This document shows positions 18,903 to 27,760 of a DNA stretch of 64,000 nt, piece after piece. Source of the DNA: an uncultured Psychroserpens sp. (lineage in GTDB: Bacteria; Bacteroidota; Bacteroidia; Flavobacteriales; Flavobacteriaceae); the NCBI RefSeq assembly GCF_947492715.1, contig NZ_CANLNS010000004.1, positions 124,001-188,000 of the forward strand, read 5' to 3'. Below the pieces are notes generated by a model. The model was given only the letters and a program-made list of their open reading frames with translations. It did no database searches and had not been told where the DNA came from. The translations under genes and the position numbers were made by a program. Each line of letters starts with the position of its first letter. The stretch's first letter is position 1.

Positions 18903-19715
18903 TTATAAATAGATATATATTGGAGATACCATAGACATTTCGGTATTCGTTTTTATAACTTGCAATTGGCTAGGAATTGGCATCGGTAATCCTTTAAATA
19001 AAATTCTCGATATTTTTACGCCCATTTCACTTTCAGTACAAACCAAATCAAAAGTATGTTTAGGAATTTGACTAAGTACAATATTGTCTCCTATAGATGT
19101 AAAAGCAATTGCTTTTTGTCCATTGTTTAACACCACTTCTTTTCCTGAATCAAATTCTACTTCGGAGTTGCTCTTAATTGAGAGTTCGTTATAGTGTTCC
19201 TGGCTATTATTTATGATATTATATTGCCATTTTGTGGCTCGTGAAGAAAAGTCTATTCTATAATGACCTATAGCATCTTTAGCTAAATGCATTAAAATGT
19301 CAGAGAATTGTATTCTTAACGTAAATAAATTAGCAGAGCGCTTCTGAAATTGTTGGTTCAAAACTATAAAGTCTCCTTCTGCATGACTCTGTTCAGAATC
19401 AAATAAGAGTGTTTTTATATCATCAAGAGGTAAATTTGTATACTGATAAAAAACTTGGTCTGTAGACTGAGCATTAAATTCGAAATAAGAATGCTCTGTG
19501 GCCTTAGTTATATAATTGAGAAAGGTATCAAAAGGTACTTTTCCTCTCGAATAAAACTGAAAGCCTTTATCGATATTCAAAACTTTAAGATTAAATCTAT
19601 CCATCAATTCACTTGTAGATTTCGATGGTTTATAAGTTAGCCCTTCGCAAAAGCCTGTTTTAAAGTAAGTATGAGTAACCAGTAAATCGAATAGTATCCT
19701 ATAACTATTATTCAT
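18903..19715 (-). CDS. Unrecognised 270-residue protein
   Basis: ATG start, no signal peptide, no membrane helix. The N-terminal pattern LLVTHTYFKTGFCEGLTYKP followed by a helix (STSELMDRFNLKV) and many beta-rich segments suggests a mixed alpha/beta protein ending in PIYIYL. It stands alone on the minus strand with a 479-bp empty gap upstream and 266 bp downstream. The opening pattern reminds me of uncharacterised Bacteroidota proteins that are sometimes encoded near contractile injection systems, but no such genes are in this window and the recollection is unverified. No function is assigned. Confidence 0.7.
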   Translation of the reverse strand: MNNSYRILFDLLVTHTYFKTGFCEGLTYKPSKSTSELMDRFNLKVLNIDKGFQFYSRGKVPFDTFLNYITKATEHSYFEFNAQSTDQVFYQYTNLPLDDIKTLLFDSEQSHAEGDFIVLNQQFQKRSANLFTLRIQFSDILMHLAKDAIGHYRIDFSSRATKWQYNIINNSQEHYNELSIKSNSEVEFDSGKEVVLNNGQKAIAFTSIGDNIVLSQIPKHTFDLVCTESEMGVKISRILFKGLPMPIPSQLQVIKTNTEMSMVSPIYIYL

Positions 19716-20194
19716 TTTTTAACTGTATTATTAAATATCTGTGCTGCATCAAAAATCGATCTATCAATTTGACGATCGGAAATTCACATCATTAATGCAT
19801 AAAAAAAAGAAATTATAGGTCTGGGATAAATCTAGTAAAAATTACTCAAGTATTAAAACTAAATAATCAAGAATAACATTGAACAGTTAAAGCAAAGGAA
19901 TTAAAGTATATAATAGTTACTTTTCTAAGGAGAAATTAACCTTATAGGCTTTATTAACTTTTCTATGTTTAGGGTACAAATTTGGTACAGTAAAATAAAA
20001 AACAGTCAAATTAGACATTCAAGTAATATTATTTTAAAAATAATTTATTTGAATTATGTTGATGAAAAGTTAGAATCAAGAATAGACGAGCTAAAATAAT
20101 GATGAAAACTGATTTAAAAGAATCATCCAACATGGTCAATGAATCTCATTTCGGTATTTGTTTTTTTTAGGATAAACGGTCTGATTAACGTATT
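19716..20194. other. Gene-free A+T-rich intergenic stretch
   Basis: No convincing open frame, RNA gene or strong hairpin was found in this 479-bp gap between the orphan 270-residue gene and the beta-lactamase-fold gene. One small near-palindromic feature, GTACAAATTTGGTAC around 19975-19989, could be an operator for the downstream orphan gene, but it has no second copy nearby. Confidence 0.5.
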
Positions 20195-21598
20195 TTACAT
20201 ATTAACCTTCGGGTAGGCTCTCACCCAATATTGAAGATAGAGCACTTTACCATTTTTATCTTTAAAAACACCATAACTAGTAGAAGGTTTATTTTCACGA
20301 ATTGTTACAATGTTATCTTCTCCTCTTTTCTTTAACTCATAACTAGGCCCTCCATCAACGCTCATAACAAAAGTATCCTCCTTTTTGAACACTTTAATCC
20401 TAGCTCCAATCCCTTGAGTATATGTTCCAATGAGTTCTTGGCCTTCCTCTTCTGAAATATCGGTTAGTTCGACATTATTACTAATTAGTGAACAGTTGCC
20501 ATTTATTACAGTTTCTACTGCTTTTTTTATAACGTTCCATTGATTAATTCCAGAACCATTAGCCAAAACAGTCACAGAAAAACTCTGTTCTGGTACACTT
20601 AAAAATGCGGCTTTATATCCAGGCATGCCACCACTGTGCCATATTGCATTGGTATTACAGTAGGTAGAATGGAATAACCCGTAACCATATTCCCAATAAG
20701 CGCCTGTCATTTTTTTGTTTGAAAACACTTCCAAAACAGCATCCTTTAATTTGTTATCAAATTGATCTTTATGATCTATTTGTAACCACATTAAAAACTT
20801 ATTTAATTCTTCGGCTGTTGTCAATGCCATACCTGAAGCTCTTCCTCTTGCATTATCTGGAATTGTAGTGTTAGTAGAATAGTTTGGACCTGAACCACTA
20901 TGACCAAAAGCCACATTTTTAGGATTAGCAACATCAAATCTATAAGTAGTAGCTTTCATGTTAAGAGGCTCGAAAACAAGTTTCATCATAGCTGTGTTAA
21001 AATCCCAACCTGTTAAAGATTCGATTACGGCTCCCGCTAAATCATAATTAGTATTTGAATAACTAAAAACCATCCCAGGCTCACCAAAGAACTTATCACT
21101 TCCCAAGGTTTTTGCCATTTTAATTTGCTGTGAAAGTCCAGATGGCCCAAAATTATCTGATTCATCTTTTAGCCCTGACGTATGTGTTATTAATTGTCTA
21201 GTCGTTAGTTTTCCTATTTCCGAATTTAATCCAGAGATATAGGTAGATATGTTCTTATCTAAATCCAGTTTACCAAGCAACGACAACTTTATGGCTGCAT
21301 AGGCGACAAAAACTTTTCCTGTTGATGCATTTTTAAACAGGGTCTTGTTATTCGCTTTTATTTTCTTATTAAAATTACTGTAACCAAAACTTTTGTTATA
21401 GACTTCTCCGTTATACATAATTGATACCTGAATACCAGGAGCTCCTCCATTACTCAATTCGTTAAGAAGTTCTTTTTCAAAAGAAGAAAAGATATCGTTC
21501 ACATGTGGACTAGGCTGTGGAATATTTAGTGTATGAAATTGCGCGTATGATGTTGTAAATCCAAACATCATTATTATTAAATTCAATTTTAGTTTCAT
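20195..21598 (-). CDS. Exported class C beta-lactamase-fold serine hydrolase
   Basis: A 467-residue protein of the beta-lactamase class C / AmpH-like / D-aminopeptidase superfamily. The active-site marks are STGK (Ser nucleophile and Lys, in FKNASTGKVFVAYAA), the Tyr motif YSNTNY and HSGG. It has an N-terminal signal peptide (MKLKLNLIIMMFGFTTSYAQ), so it acts in the periplasm or outside. A C-terminal extension (about 385-467) resembles the DUF3471-type beta-barrel often attached to these enzymes. Such proteins are usually peptidases or esterases rather than antibiotic-resistance enzymes; the substrate cannot be told from sequence. Start at 21598 is the first ATG; the frame upstream offers only a TTG. 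Confidence 0.85.
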   Translation of the reverse strand: MKLKLNLIIMMFGFTTSYAQFHTLNIPQPSPHVNDIFSSFEKELLNELSNGGAPGIQVSIMYNGEVYNKSFGYSNFNKKIKANNKTLFKNASTGKVFVAYAAIKLSLLGKLDLDKNISTYISGLNSEIGKLTTRQLITHTSGLKDESDNFGPSGLSQQIKMAKTLGSDKFFGEPGMVFSYSNTNYDLAGAVIESLTGWDFNTAMMKLVFEPLNMKATTYRFDVANPKNVAFGHSGSGPNYSTNTTIPDNARGRASGMALTTAEELNKFLMWLQIDHKDQFDNKLKDAVLEVFSNKKMTGAYWEYGYGLFHSTYCNTNAIWHSGGMPGYKAAFLSVPEQSFSVTVLANGSGINQWNVIKKAVETVINGNCSLISNNVELTDISEEEGQELIGTYTQGIGARIKVFKKEDTFVMSVDGGPSYELKKRGEDNIVTIRENKPSTSYGVFKDKNGKVLYLQYWVRAYPKVNM

Positions 21599-21622
21599 TA
21601 TATTATTGTTTATTCGTTTGCT

Positions 21623-21630
21623 CAAATTTA
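21623..21630 (-). promoter_or_regulatory. Putative -7 box (TAAATTTG) for the serine hydrolase gene
   Basis: The minus strand reads TAAATTTG, matching TAnnTTTG exactly, 25 bp upstream of the ATG at 21598. A start of transcription about 7 bp further would give a short leader of under 20 nt. No clear -33 box. Confidence 0.35.
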
Positions 21631-21934
21631 GCTTTACATTAGTTTTTAGGCTTCCGTTTTTTTAAAAACAGGACATAGTTTTATGACCTTTTTAACAATT
21701 GGTCAAGTGATTTTAAAAAAAGATTTATTGGTTTAGTTTTATTCATTATAAAATTATTTAGACTCTAAATTTATCCAGCAAAGAAGAATTACCTTTTTAA
21801 AAACTGAAGTATAACTAAGATGCATTTAATGGTTGACTTTCCTTTTTCAGTGAAACTGGAGATTTATTTGTGAATACTTTAACAGATGAAAAAATAGCAG
21901 ATTTCATACTTTTATATTTCATAATTTAGTGCTT
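21631..21934. other. Divergent intergenic region, no gene seen
   Basis: About 300 bp between the divergent serine hydrolase and AraC regulator genes. It contains A/T runs and no open frame with support. A near match to the -7 consensus (TAGTTTTA) occurs around 21735 on the plus strand but is far from the AraC start. No clear palindrome. Confidence 0.4.
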
Positions 21935-22927
21935 ATGAATCTAGTTGTTGCTTTAACTATGTTTTCGGGTATAGCCGTATCAAGTTGTTTGTTTATGTCT
22001 ATCTATTTCTTCTTTGTTAGAAAGGAAAATAAGTTTCTAGATATTACTATTGGACTAATATTTTTTTCAATGGCGATGAGAATTTCTAAATCTATGCTAA
22101 TTTACTTGGTAAATGGTATGTCGTTAACCCAAATATCAATAGTACTCTTGGGATATACTATTGCTGCGCCTCTTTTACTCCTTCATTTCAAATATTTATT
22201 TTCGGAATCGAAAAAATTTAAGGTTTATAATCTAGTGCATTTTTTAGGTCCAATAGTTCTTTTTTTAATACTAATAACTGATAGTTATAGAGCTAATGAC
22301 GTATACATTTGGGGTAATTATTTCTTCTTGATATATCTTATATACATTGGAGTTAAGTACATTTTTAACTCTAAATATAAGTCCAAACTCACAAAATGGC
22401 ACCACTATTTATATTATGGAATGTTTGGATTGATAATAGCCTTTTCAATTCAAAATTTTTCAAGAGGTCAAACTAATTATACTATTGGATTGATAATAGC
22501 CTCAACTATTATATATGTTCTATTTTTTGTAGCATTAAATTCACCATCCGTTATAAAGAAAAAGTATTCGGCGAAAGTCACTCATGAGCTTATTGAAAAT
22601 ATTAAGATTGCACTTGAAAGGGATAAAATGTATTTACAATCAGGAATTTCTATTGCTCAACTCTCAAAGACATTAGACAGCCCTGAATACTTAGTGTCTA
22701 AAGCCATTAATGCTGTATATGGAAAAAACTTTAAAGATGTGATTAATGGTTTTAGAATAGCAGATGTTAAAACAAAACTGATTAATCCCAATTTTTTAAA
22801 TGAGAAAATTGAAAATCTAGCTTTTGATGTTGGTTTTAACACGTCTTCAGCTTTTTATAGTGCTTTTAAAAAGGAAACCTCAATGTCTCCAAGGTCTTAT
22901 CAAAAATCACATCAAAAATTTGAATAG
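21935..22927 (+). CDS. Membrane-anchored AraC-family transcriptional regulator
   Basis: A 330-residue protein with about seven hydrophobic helices in residues 1-205 (MNLVVALTMFSGIAV onward) and a C-terminal AraC/XylS double helix-turn-helix in about 215-330, where the second motif reads IENLAFDVGFNTSSAFYSAF and is followed by KKETSMSPRSYQ. This architecture is common in flavobacteria, where the membrane part senses an unknown signal and the DNA-binding part faces the cytoplasm. The ATG at 21935 is preferred over an in-frame GTG two codons earlier. It is divergent from the serine hydrolase gene, which may be its target. Confidence 0.87.
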   Translation: MNLVVALTMFSGIAVSSCLFMSIYFFFVRKENKFLDITIGLIFFSMAMRISKSMLIYLVNGMSLTQISIVLLGYTIAAPLLLLHFKYLFSESKKFKVYNLVHFLGPIVLFLILITDSYRANDVYIWGNYFFLIYLIYIGVKYIFNSKYKSKLTKWHHYLYYGMFGLIIAFSIQNFSRGQTNYTIGLIIASTIIYVLFFVALNSPSVIKKKYSAKVTHELIENIKIALERDKMYLQSGISIAQLSKTLDSPEYLVSKAINAVYGKNFKDVINGFRIADVKTKLINPNFLNEKIENLAFDVGFNTSSAFYSAFKKETSMSPRSYQKSHQKFE

Positions 22928-22989
22928 CTATTTATTTTTATCCAGATAACTAATGATGTACTAGAATATATTGAATACATCTTTTAGAA

Positions 22990-23373
22990 CTATTTCATCG
23001 AAAATAAGTTGTTTATATATTTTTCATTAGTTAAAGATTTAAAAAATCTAATAAATACACTACTCTCAGAGAACCTTAAGAGGTAACTTATCTCTTCATT
23101 AGATTTTTGATTTTCCTTGAGGTAGGTTTTAACCAATCTTAATTGTAAACTATACTCAACGTTTTTAAAGGGTATATCTAACTTCCTTAGCTTTCTTTGT
23201 AAAGCTCGTTCAGAAATATGAAGTTTTTCTGAAGCCTTATCAATTGAAATTCGTTCAGGTTTCTGACTTAGTATACATTTTTTTAATTTATAGACTAACT
23301 CATCCTCTGTTGGCAGGTTATTCATTTCATTTTCAACTTTAGTCTTTAAATTTTCAAGAAGACCAAATTCCAC
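22990..23373 (-). pseudogene. AraC-type DNA-binding fragment lacking a sensor domain
   Basis: 127 codons from a GTG at 23373 (an ATG at 23325 is also possible). The C-terminal part is an AraC helix-turn-helix pair: SEKLHISERALQRKLRKLD, then EISYLLRFSESSVFIRFFKS. Typical AraC proteins of this type are about 300 residues with an N-terminal sensing domain. Here the frame meets a stop codon just upstream (near 23401), so that domain is missing. It may be a decayed regulator or a small stand-alone DNA-binding protein. It lies back to back with the ilv operon, so a role there cannot be excluded. Confidence 0.5.
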
Positions 23374-23578
23374 ATGCTTAGAATGTTTGCCTATTATGTT
23401 TTAAACTAATCCAACAAATTTAATTAAAAATTTGATGCCTGAACGTCATACAGAACAACATGTAAACGACTCAAAAACAAGCATTTAAACAAAATAAAAG
23501 TAACATGAGTTTAGTTCAATCAGAAATATTCACAACATAAAAAAAACACGATAATATAATTTAGAACTTTAAAATATT

Positions 23579-23665
23579 ATGAGCGCATATTACAATAACG
23601 AAAGTATCATATACCAACAAGAAGTTTTAGGAGAACGTAAAAGAAATCTATCAAAAGCCGTATGA
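23579..23665 (+). CDS. 28-codon ORF translationally coupled to ilvD
   Basis: An ATG at 23579 opens 28 codons that end in TGA overlapping the ilvD start as ATGA (23662-23665). The peptide begins [16 protein letters not shown] and ends LSKAV. It holds some Ile, Val and Leu codons but no run of them, and no terminator hairpin follows, so a classical attenuation leader is not well supported. The exact overlap suggests that ribosomes finishing the peptide reinitiate on ilvD. A TAATTTAG sequence near 23558, one base off the -7 consensus, would start transcription just before this ORF. Too short for family recognition. Confidence 0.5.
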   Translation: MSAYYNNESIIYQQEVLGERKRNLSKAV

Positions 23666-25341
23666 GTCAATTAAATAAATACAGTAAAACAGTGACGCAA
23701 GATCCAACACAGCCAGCTGCTCAAGCGATGTTGCATGCTATCGGATTAACCAAAGAAGATTTTTACAAACCTATTGTGGGAATTGCAAGCACAGGATACG
23801 AAGGCAACCCTTGTAATATGCATCTTAACGACTTAGCCAAATTGGTCAAAGAAGGGACGAAAAATGAAGATGTAATAGGTCTAATTTTCAACACAATTGG
23901 TGTGAGTGATGGTATTTCAATGGGCACACCAGGAATGCGATATTCATTACCATCAAGAGATATTATTGCAGATTCAATGGAAACTGTAGTACAAGCCATG
24001 AGTTATGACGGATTGGTAACCGTTGTAGGTTGTGATAAAAATATGCCTGGTGCTTTAATGGCAATGATTCGTTTAGATCGTCCTTCAATTTTAGTTTATG
24101 GAGGTACAATTGATTCTGGATGCCATGAAGGTAAAAAGCTAGATGTTGTTTCTGCATTTGAAGCTTGGGGAAGCAAGGTTGCCGGTACCATAACTAAAAA
24201 TGAATATCAGAATATTGTAGAAAAGGCATGTCCAGGAGCTGGAGCATGTGGAGGTATGTACACTGCAAATACAATGGCATCTGCAATTGAAGCACTAGGA
24301 ATGACATTACCCTTTAATTCGTCTAATCCAGCATTAAGTGATGCGAAAAAACAAGAATCTGTAAGAGCTGGAGAAGCGTTAAGAGTACTATTAGAAAAAG
24401 ACATAAAGCCTTCAGATATTATCACAAGAAAGTCAATTGAAAATGCAGTAAGACTAGTTACCATATTAGGTGGCTCTACAAATGCTGTACTACACTTTTT
24501 AGCAATTGCAAGAGCAGCTCAAATAGATTTTACATTAAAAGATTTTCAAGATATAAGTGATAGCACACCATTTTTGGCAGATTTAAAACCAAGCGGAAAA
24601 TATCTCATGGAAGATGTACATGACGTTGGTGGAATTCCTGCAGTTATGAAATACCTACTTAAAAAAGGACTCATTCATGGCAACTGTTTAACTGTTACAG
24701 GAAAGACAATAGCTGAGAATTTATTAGAGGTAGATGATTTAACTGAAGGACAAGATGTCATTAAACCAATTGAGGAGCCAATTAAAATCTCAGGGCATTT
24801 AAGAATGTTATACGGCAATTTAGCTACAGAAGGAAGTGTCGCGAAAATCACTGGTAAAGAAGGACTAAGTTTTAACGGAAAAGCTAAAGTTTTTGAAGGA
24901 GAATACGCAGCAAATGACGGCATTAGAGATGGAAAAGTAGAAAAAGGAGATGTTGTTGTTATTCGTTATGAAGGCCCAAAAGGAGGGCCAGGAATGCCAG
25001 AAATGTTAAAGCCAACCGCAGCCATAATGGGAGCAGGTTTAGGTAAGGATGTTGCCTTAATTACCGATGGAAGATTTTCTGGTGGAACACATGGTTTTGT
25101 TGTTGGACATATTACTCCAGAAGCTCAAGAAGGTGGAACAATTGCCTTTGTTAAAGATGGTGACATTATATCTATAGATGCAGAAACCAACACTATTTCA
25201 GTTGAAGTTTCAGAAATAGAATTACAAAAAAGAAGACAAAATTGGAAAGCACCAGACTTAAAATTTGAACGCGGAGTTCTTTACAAATATGCAAAGACAG
25301 TATCATCTGCTTCGAAAGGTTGTGTTACTGACGAATTTTAA
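23662..25341 (+). CDS. ilvD: Dihydroxy-acid dehydratase
   Basis: A 559-residue Fe-S dehydratase of the IlvD/Edd family that makes the 2-keto acids of valine and isoleucine from their dihydroxy acids. Visible marks are [14 protein letters not shown] with a cluster Cys, [18 protein letters not shown] with another, [10 protein letters not shown] and [13 protein letters not shown]. Length matches the family. First large gene of the ilv operon, coupled to a 28-codon ORF through an ATGA overlap and 12 bp before ilvB. Confidence 0.97.
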   Translation: MSQLNKYSKTVTQDPTQPAAQAMLHAIGLTKEDFYKPIVGIASTGYEGNPCNMHLNDLAKLVKEGTKNEDVIGLIFNTIGVSDGISMGTPGMRYSLPSRDIIADSMETVVQAMSYDGLVTVVGCDKNMPGALMAMIRLDRPSILVYGGTIDSGCHEGKKLDVVSAFEAWGSKVAGTITKNEYQNIVEKACPGAGACGGMYTANTMASAIEALGMTLPFNSSNPALSDAKKQESVRAGEALRVLLEKDIKPSDIITRKSIENAVRLVTILGGSTNAVLHFLAIARAAQIDFTLKDFQDISDSTPFLADLKPSGKYLMEDVHDVGGIPAVMKYLLKKGLIHGNCLTVTGKTIAENLLEVDDLTEGQDVIKPIEEPIKISGHLRMLYGNLATEGSVAKITGKEGLSFNGKAKVFEGEYAANDGIRDGKVEKGDVVVIRYEGPKGGPGMPEMLKPTAAIMGAGLGKDVALITDGRFSGGTHGFVVGHITPEAQEGGTIAFVKDGDIISIDAETNTISVEVSEIELQKRRQNWKAPDLKFERGVLYKYAKTVSSASKGCVTDEF

Positions 25342-25353
25342 AAGACATTAAAG

Positions 25354-27090
25354 ATGAAAGAAACTCAAACAATACAAAAGACATATAATACTGCACAAAC
25401 TACAGAACGAATTTCTGGTAGTGAAGCCATTGTGAGATGCTTACTTGAAGAGGGTGTAAAAGTACTTTATGGTTATCCTGGAGGGGCTATTATGCCTGTA
25501 TATGACGAATTATATAAATATCAAGATAAGATCCATCATGTACTAACTCGTCATGAGCAAGGTGCTACGCACTCAGCTCAAGGCTATGCAAGAATTTCTG
25601 GAGAAGTTGGAGTTGCTATGGCAACTTCTGGTCCAGGTGCTACGAATCTTATCACAGGTATTGCAGACGCTCAAATAGATTCTACACCTATGGTATGTAT
25701 TACCGGACAAGTACCTTCACATTTATTGGGTAGCGATGCATTTCAAGAAACTGATATCGTTGGTATTTCAACACCAGTTACTAAATGGAATCATCAGATA
25801 ACTAAGGCTTCTGAAATTCCAGAAGTTATGGCTAAGGCATTTTATATTGCCAAAAGCGGGAGACCCGGACCCGTTTTAATTGACATCACTAAAGACGCTC
25901 AATTTGAGGATTTCGATTTTAAGTATGAAAAATGCACTGGGATTAGAAGTTATAAACCTGTTCCTGAAACCGATAAGTCATCATTAGCAGCAGCAGCAGA
26001 ATTAATTAACAACGCAAAAAAACCAATGGTGGTTTGGGGGCAAGGTGTCATTTTAGGTGAAGCAGAAGAAGAATTTAAGGCCGTAATTGAAAAAGCGGGA
26101 ATCCCTTCTGCATGGACTATTCTTGGTGCTTCTGCAATTCCAACGTCTCATCCCTTAAACATTGGAATGGTTGGGATGCATGGAAATTACGCACCTAATG
26201 TTTTAACTAACGAATGTGATGTACTTATTGCAATAGGCATGCGTTTCGATGATCGCGTAACTGGAAATCTTGCTACGTATGCAAAACAAGCCAAAGTCAT
26301 TCATTTTGAAATTGATCCTGCAGAAATAGATAAAAATGTAAAAGCAGATATAGCAGTTCTTGGTAATGCTAAAACGAGTCTTGCTGAAATACTTTCTTTA
26401 ATAAAACCAAATTCGCATACAGAGTGGCATCAAAAATTTAAGGACTTATATGATATTGAGTATGAAAAAGTTATTAAGAGCGATTTGCATCCAACAAAAG
26501 AAGGTCTAACAATGGGTGAAGTATTGAAAGAAATTAACATCCAAACTAAAGGAGAAGCAGCCATTGTAAGTGATGTTGGTCAGCACCAAATGATTGCCTG
26601 TCGCTATGCTGAGTTTAACAAAACTAAAAGTAATATTACTTCTGGAGGTTTAGGAACTATGGGGTTTGGTTTGCCAGCTGCTATTGGAGCTAAAATGGCT
26701 GCACCAGAACGAGAAGTTATTTCTATTTCTGGAGATGGAGGTTACCAAATGACCATTCAAGAACTAGGCACCATTTTCCAACAAAAAACAGCCGTAAAAG
26801 TCGTTGTACTTAATAATGATTTCCTAGGAATGGTAAGACAATGGCAACAACTATTTTTTGATAGACGTTATGCGTCTACTGAAATGACAAATCCAGATTT
26901 TGTAGCTATTGCAAAGGGGTATTATCTCAATGCAAAGCGTGTAACCAAACGAGAAGAATTAGCCTCAGCTGTTGAAGAAATGATAGCTAGTAAAGAACCA
27001 TATTTCTTAGAGGTATGTGTAGAAAAAGAAGATAATGTATTCCCAATGGTACCTTCTGGTGCTTCGGTTTCAGATATAAGATTAGAATAA
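25354..27090 (+). CDS. ilvB: Acetolactate synthase, catalytic (large) subunit
   Basis: A 578-residue thiamine diphosphate enzyme that condenses pyruvate with pyruvate or 2-ketobutyrate. The N-terminal ThDP domain shows VLYGYPGGAIMPVYDEL and the catalytic Glu in RHEQGATHSAQGYAR. The central FAD-type domain spans about 205-345, and the C-terminal ThDP-binding motif is GDGGYQM with following NND near residues 465-490. It works with the small regulatory subunit encoded next. The 112-bp gap to ilvN holds a nested palindromic repeat, unusual inside an operon. Confidence 0.96.
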   Translation: MKETQTIQKTYNTAQTTERISGSEAIVRCLLEEGVKVLYGYPGGAIMPVYDELYKYQDKIHHVLTRHEQGATHSAQGYARISGEVGVAMATSGPGATNLITGIADAQIDSTPMVCITGQVPSHLLGSDAFQETDIVGISTPVTKWNHQITKASEIPEVMAKAFYIAKSGRPGPVLIDITKDAQFEDFDFKYEKCTGIRSYKPVPETDKSSLAAAAELINNAKKPMVVWGQGVILGEAEEEFKAVIEKAGIPSAWTILGASAIPTSHPLNIGMVGMHGNYAPNVLTNECDVLIAIGMRFDDRVTGNLATYAKQAKVIHFEIDPAEIDKNVKADIAVLGNAKTSLAEILSLIKPNSHTEWHQKFKDLYDIEYEKVIKSDLHPTKEGLTMGEVLKEINIQTKGEAAIVSDVGQHQMIACRYAEFNKTKSNITSGGLGTMGFGLPAAIGAKMAAPEREVISISGDGGYQMTIQELGTIFQQKTAVKVVVLNNDFLGMVRQWQQLFFDRRYASTEMTNPDFVAIAKGYYLNAKRVTKREELASAVEEMIASKEPYFLEVCVEKEDNVFPMVPSGASVSDIRLE

Positions 27091-27091
27091 A

Positions 27092-27188
27092 CGTCAGTTC
27101 GAGTGAATTTCAAAGAAGTGCAACGGGTTTGAAAATTGTATCGAGAACAATCTTATCTCGTACCTCAAAAAAATCACTTGAAATAACG
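27092..27188. repeat. Nested palindromic intergenic repeat (copy 1)
   Basis: A roughly 97-bp element filling the ilvB-ilvN gap. The outer arms begin CGTCAGTTCGAGTGAATTT and end with an imperfect inverted partner (AAATCACTTGAAATAACG); an inner hairpin pairs GTATCGAGA with TCTCGTAC. A shorter element with matching outer arms lies at 35544-35596 in the glt operon. I recall similar elements scattered in flavobacterial genomes. As it is transcribed with the operon, the folded RNA may affect processing or relative expression. Confidence 0.7.
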
Positions 27189-27202
27189 AAAAGAAAATAA
27201 AA

Positions 27203-27733
27203 ATGAATTCAGAAAAACAACATTATACAGTTTCGGTATACACTGAAAATAACATTGGTCTATTAAATAGACTTTCGGCTATTTTTCAAAGACGACATAT
27301 CAACGTAGAGAGCTTAAACACTTCTGCTTCAGAAATTGAAGGGGTTTCAAAATTTACAATTCTCGTTAATGTAACGGAATCGCAGATTAAGAAAATTATA
27401 GGGCAAATTGAAAAGCAAGTCGAAGTTATAAAAGCATACTATCATACCGAAGAGGACACCATTTATCAAGAATCGTGCATTTTCAAAATAAAATCAGATT
27501 TATTGTTTGAAGAGCGTCAAATTCAAAACATCATTAAAGAAAGTAATGCCAGAATTGTCACTGTAAACAAAGAGTTCTTTGTTCTAGAAAAATCTGGAAG
27601 GCGACAAGAAATAGAATTATTGTATAGAGAATTAAATGCTTTTGGTATTATGCAATTTACACGTTCAGGCAGAATTGCAGTAACTAAAGACGAAATGAAA
27701 ATATCAACAATGCTACAAGCATTTCAAAATTAA
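27203..27733 (+). CDS. ilvN: Acetolactate synthase, small regulatory subunit
   Basis: 176 residues with an N-terminal ACT domain (about 5-80, YTENNIGLLNRLSAIFQRRH and VEVIKAYYHTE) and the conserved C-terminal ALS small-subunit domain (IFKIKSDLLFEERQIQ to the end). It binds the large subunit and usually confers valine feedback inhibition. Located 112 bp after ilvB, downstream of a palindromic repeat, and 27 bp before ilvC. ilvH would be an equally acceptable symbol. Confidence 0.93.
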   Translation: MNSEKQHYTVSVYTENNIGLLNRLSAIFQRRHINVESLNTSASEIEGVSKFTILVNVTESQIKKIIGQIEKQVEVIKAYYHTEEDTIYQESCIFKIKSDLLFEERQIQNIIKESNARIVTVNKEFFVLEKSGRRQEIELLYRELNAFGIMQFTRSGRIAVTKDEMKISTMLQAFQN

Positions 27734-27760
27734 AAAGAGTTTAAAAAAATAGAGAAAAAC

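Noticed and set aside
20195-21598. Antibiotic beta-lactamase call
   Set aside because: The SxxK, YxN and HxG-type motifs define the wider serine hydrolase superfamily; the C-terminal extension fits peptidase or esterase members, so resistance is not claimed.
23579-23665. Classical amino acid attenuator upstream of ilvD
   Set aside because: The short ORF lacks a run of Ile, Val or Leu codons and no terminator or antiterminator hairpin lies between it and ilvD.
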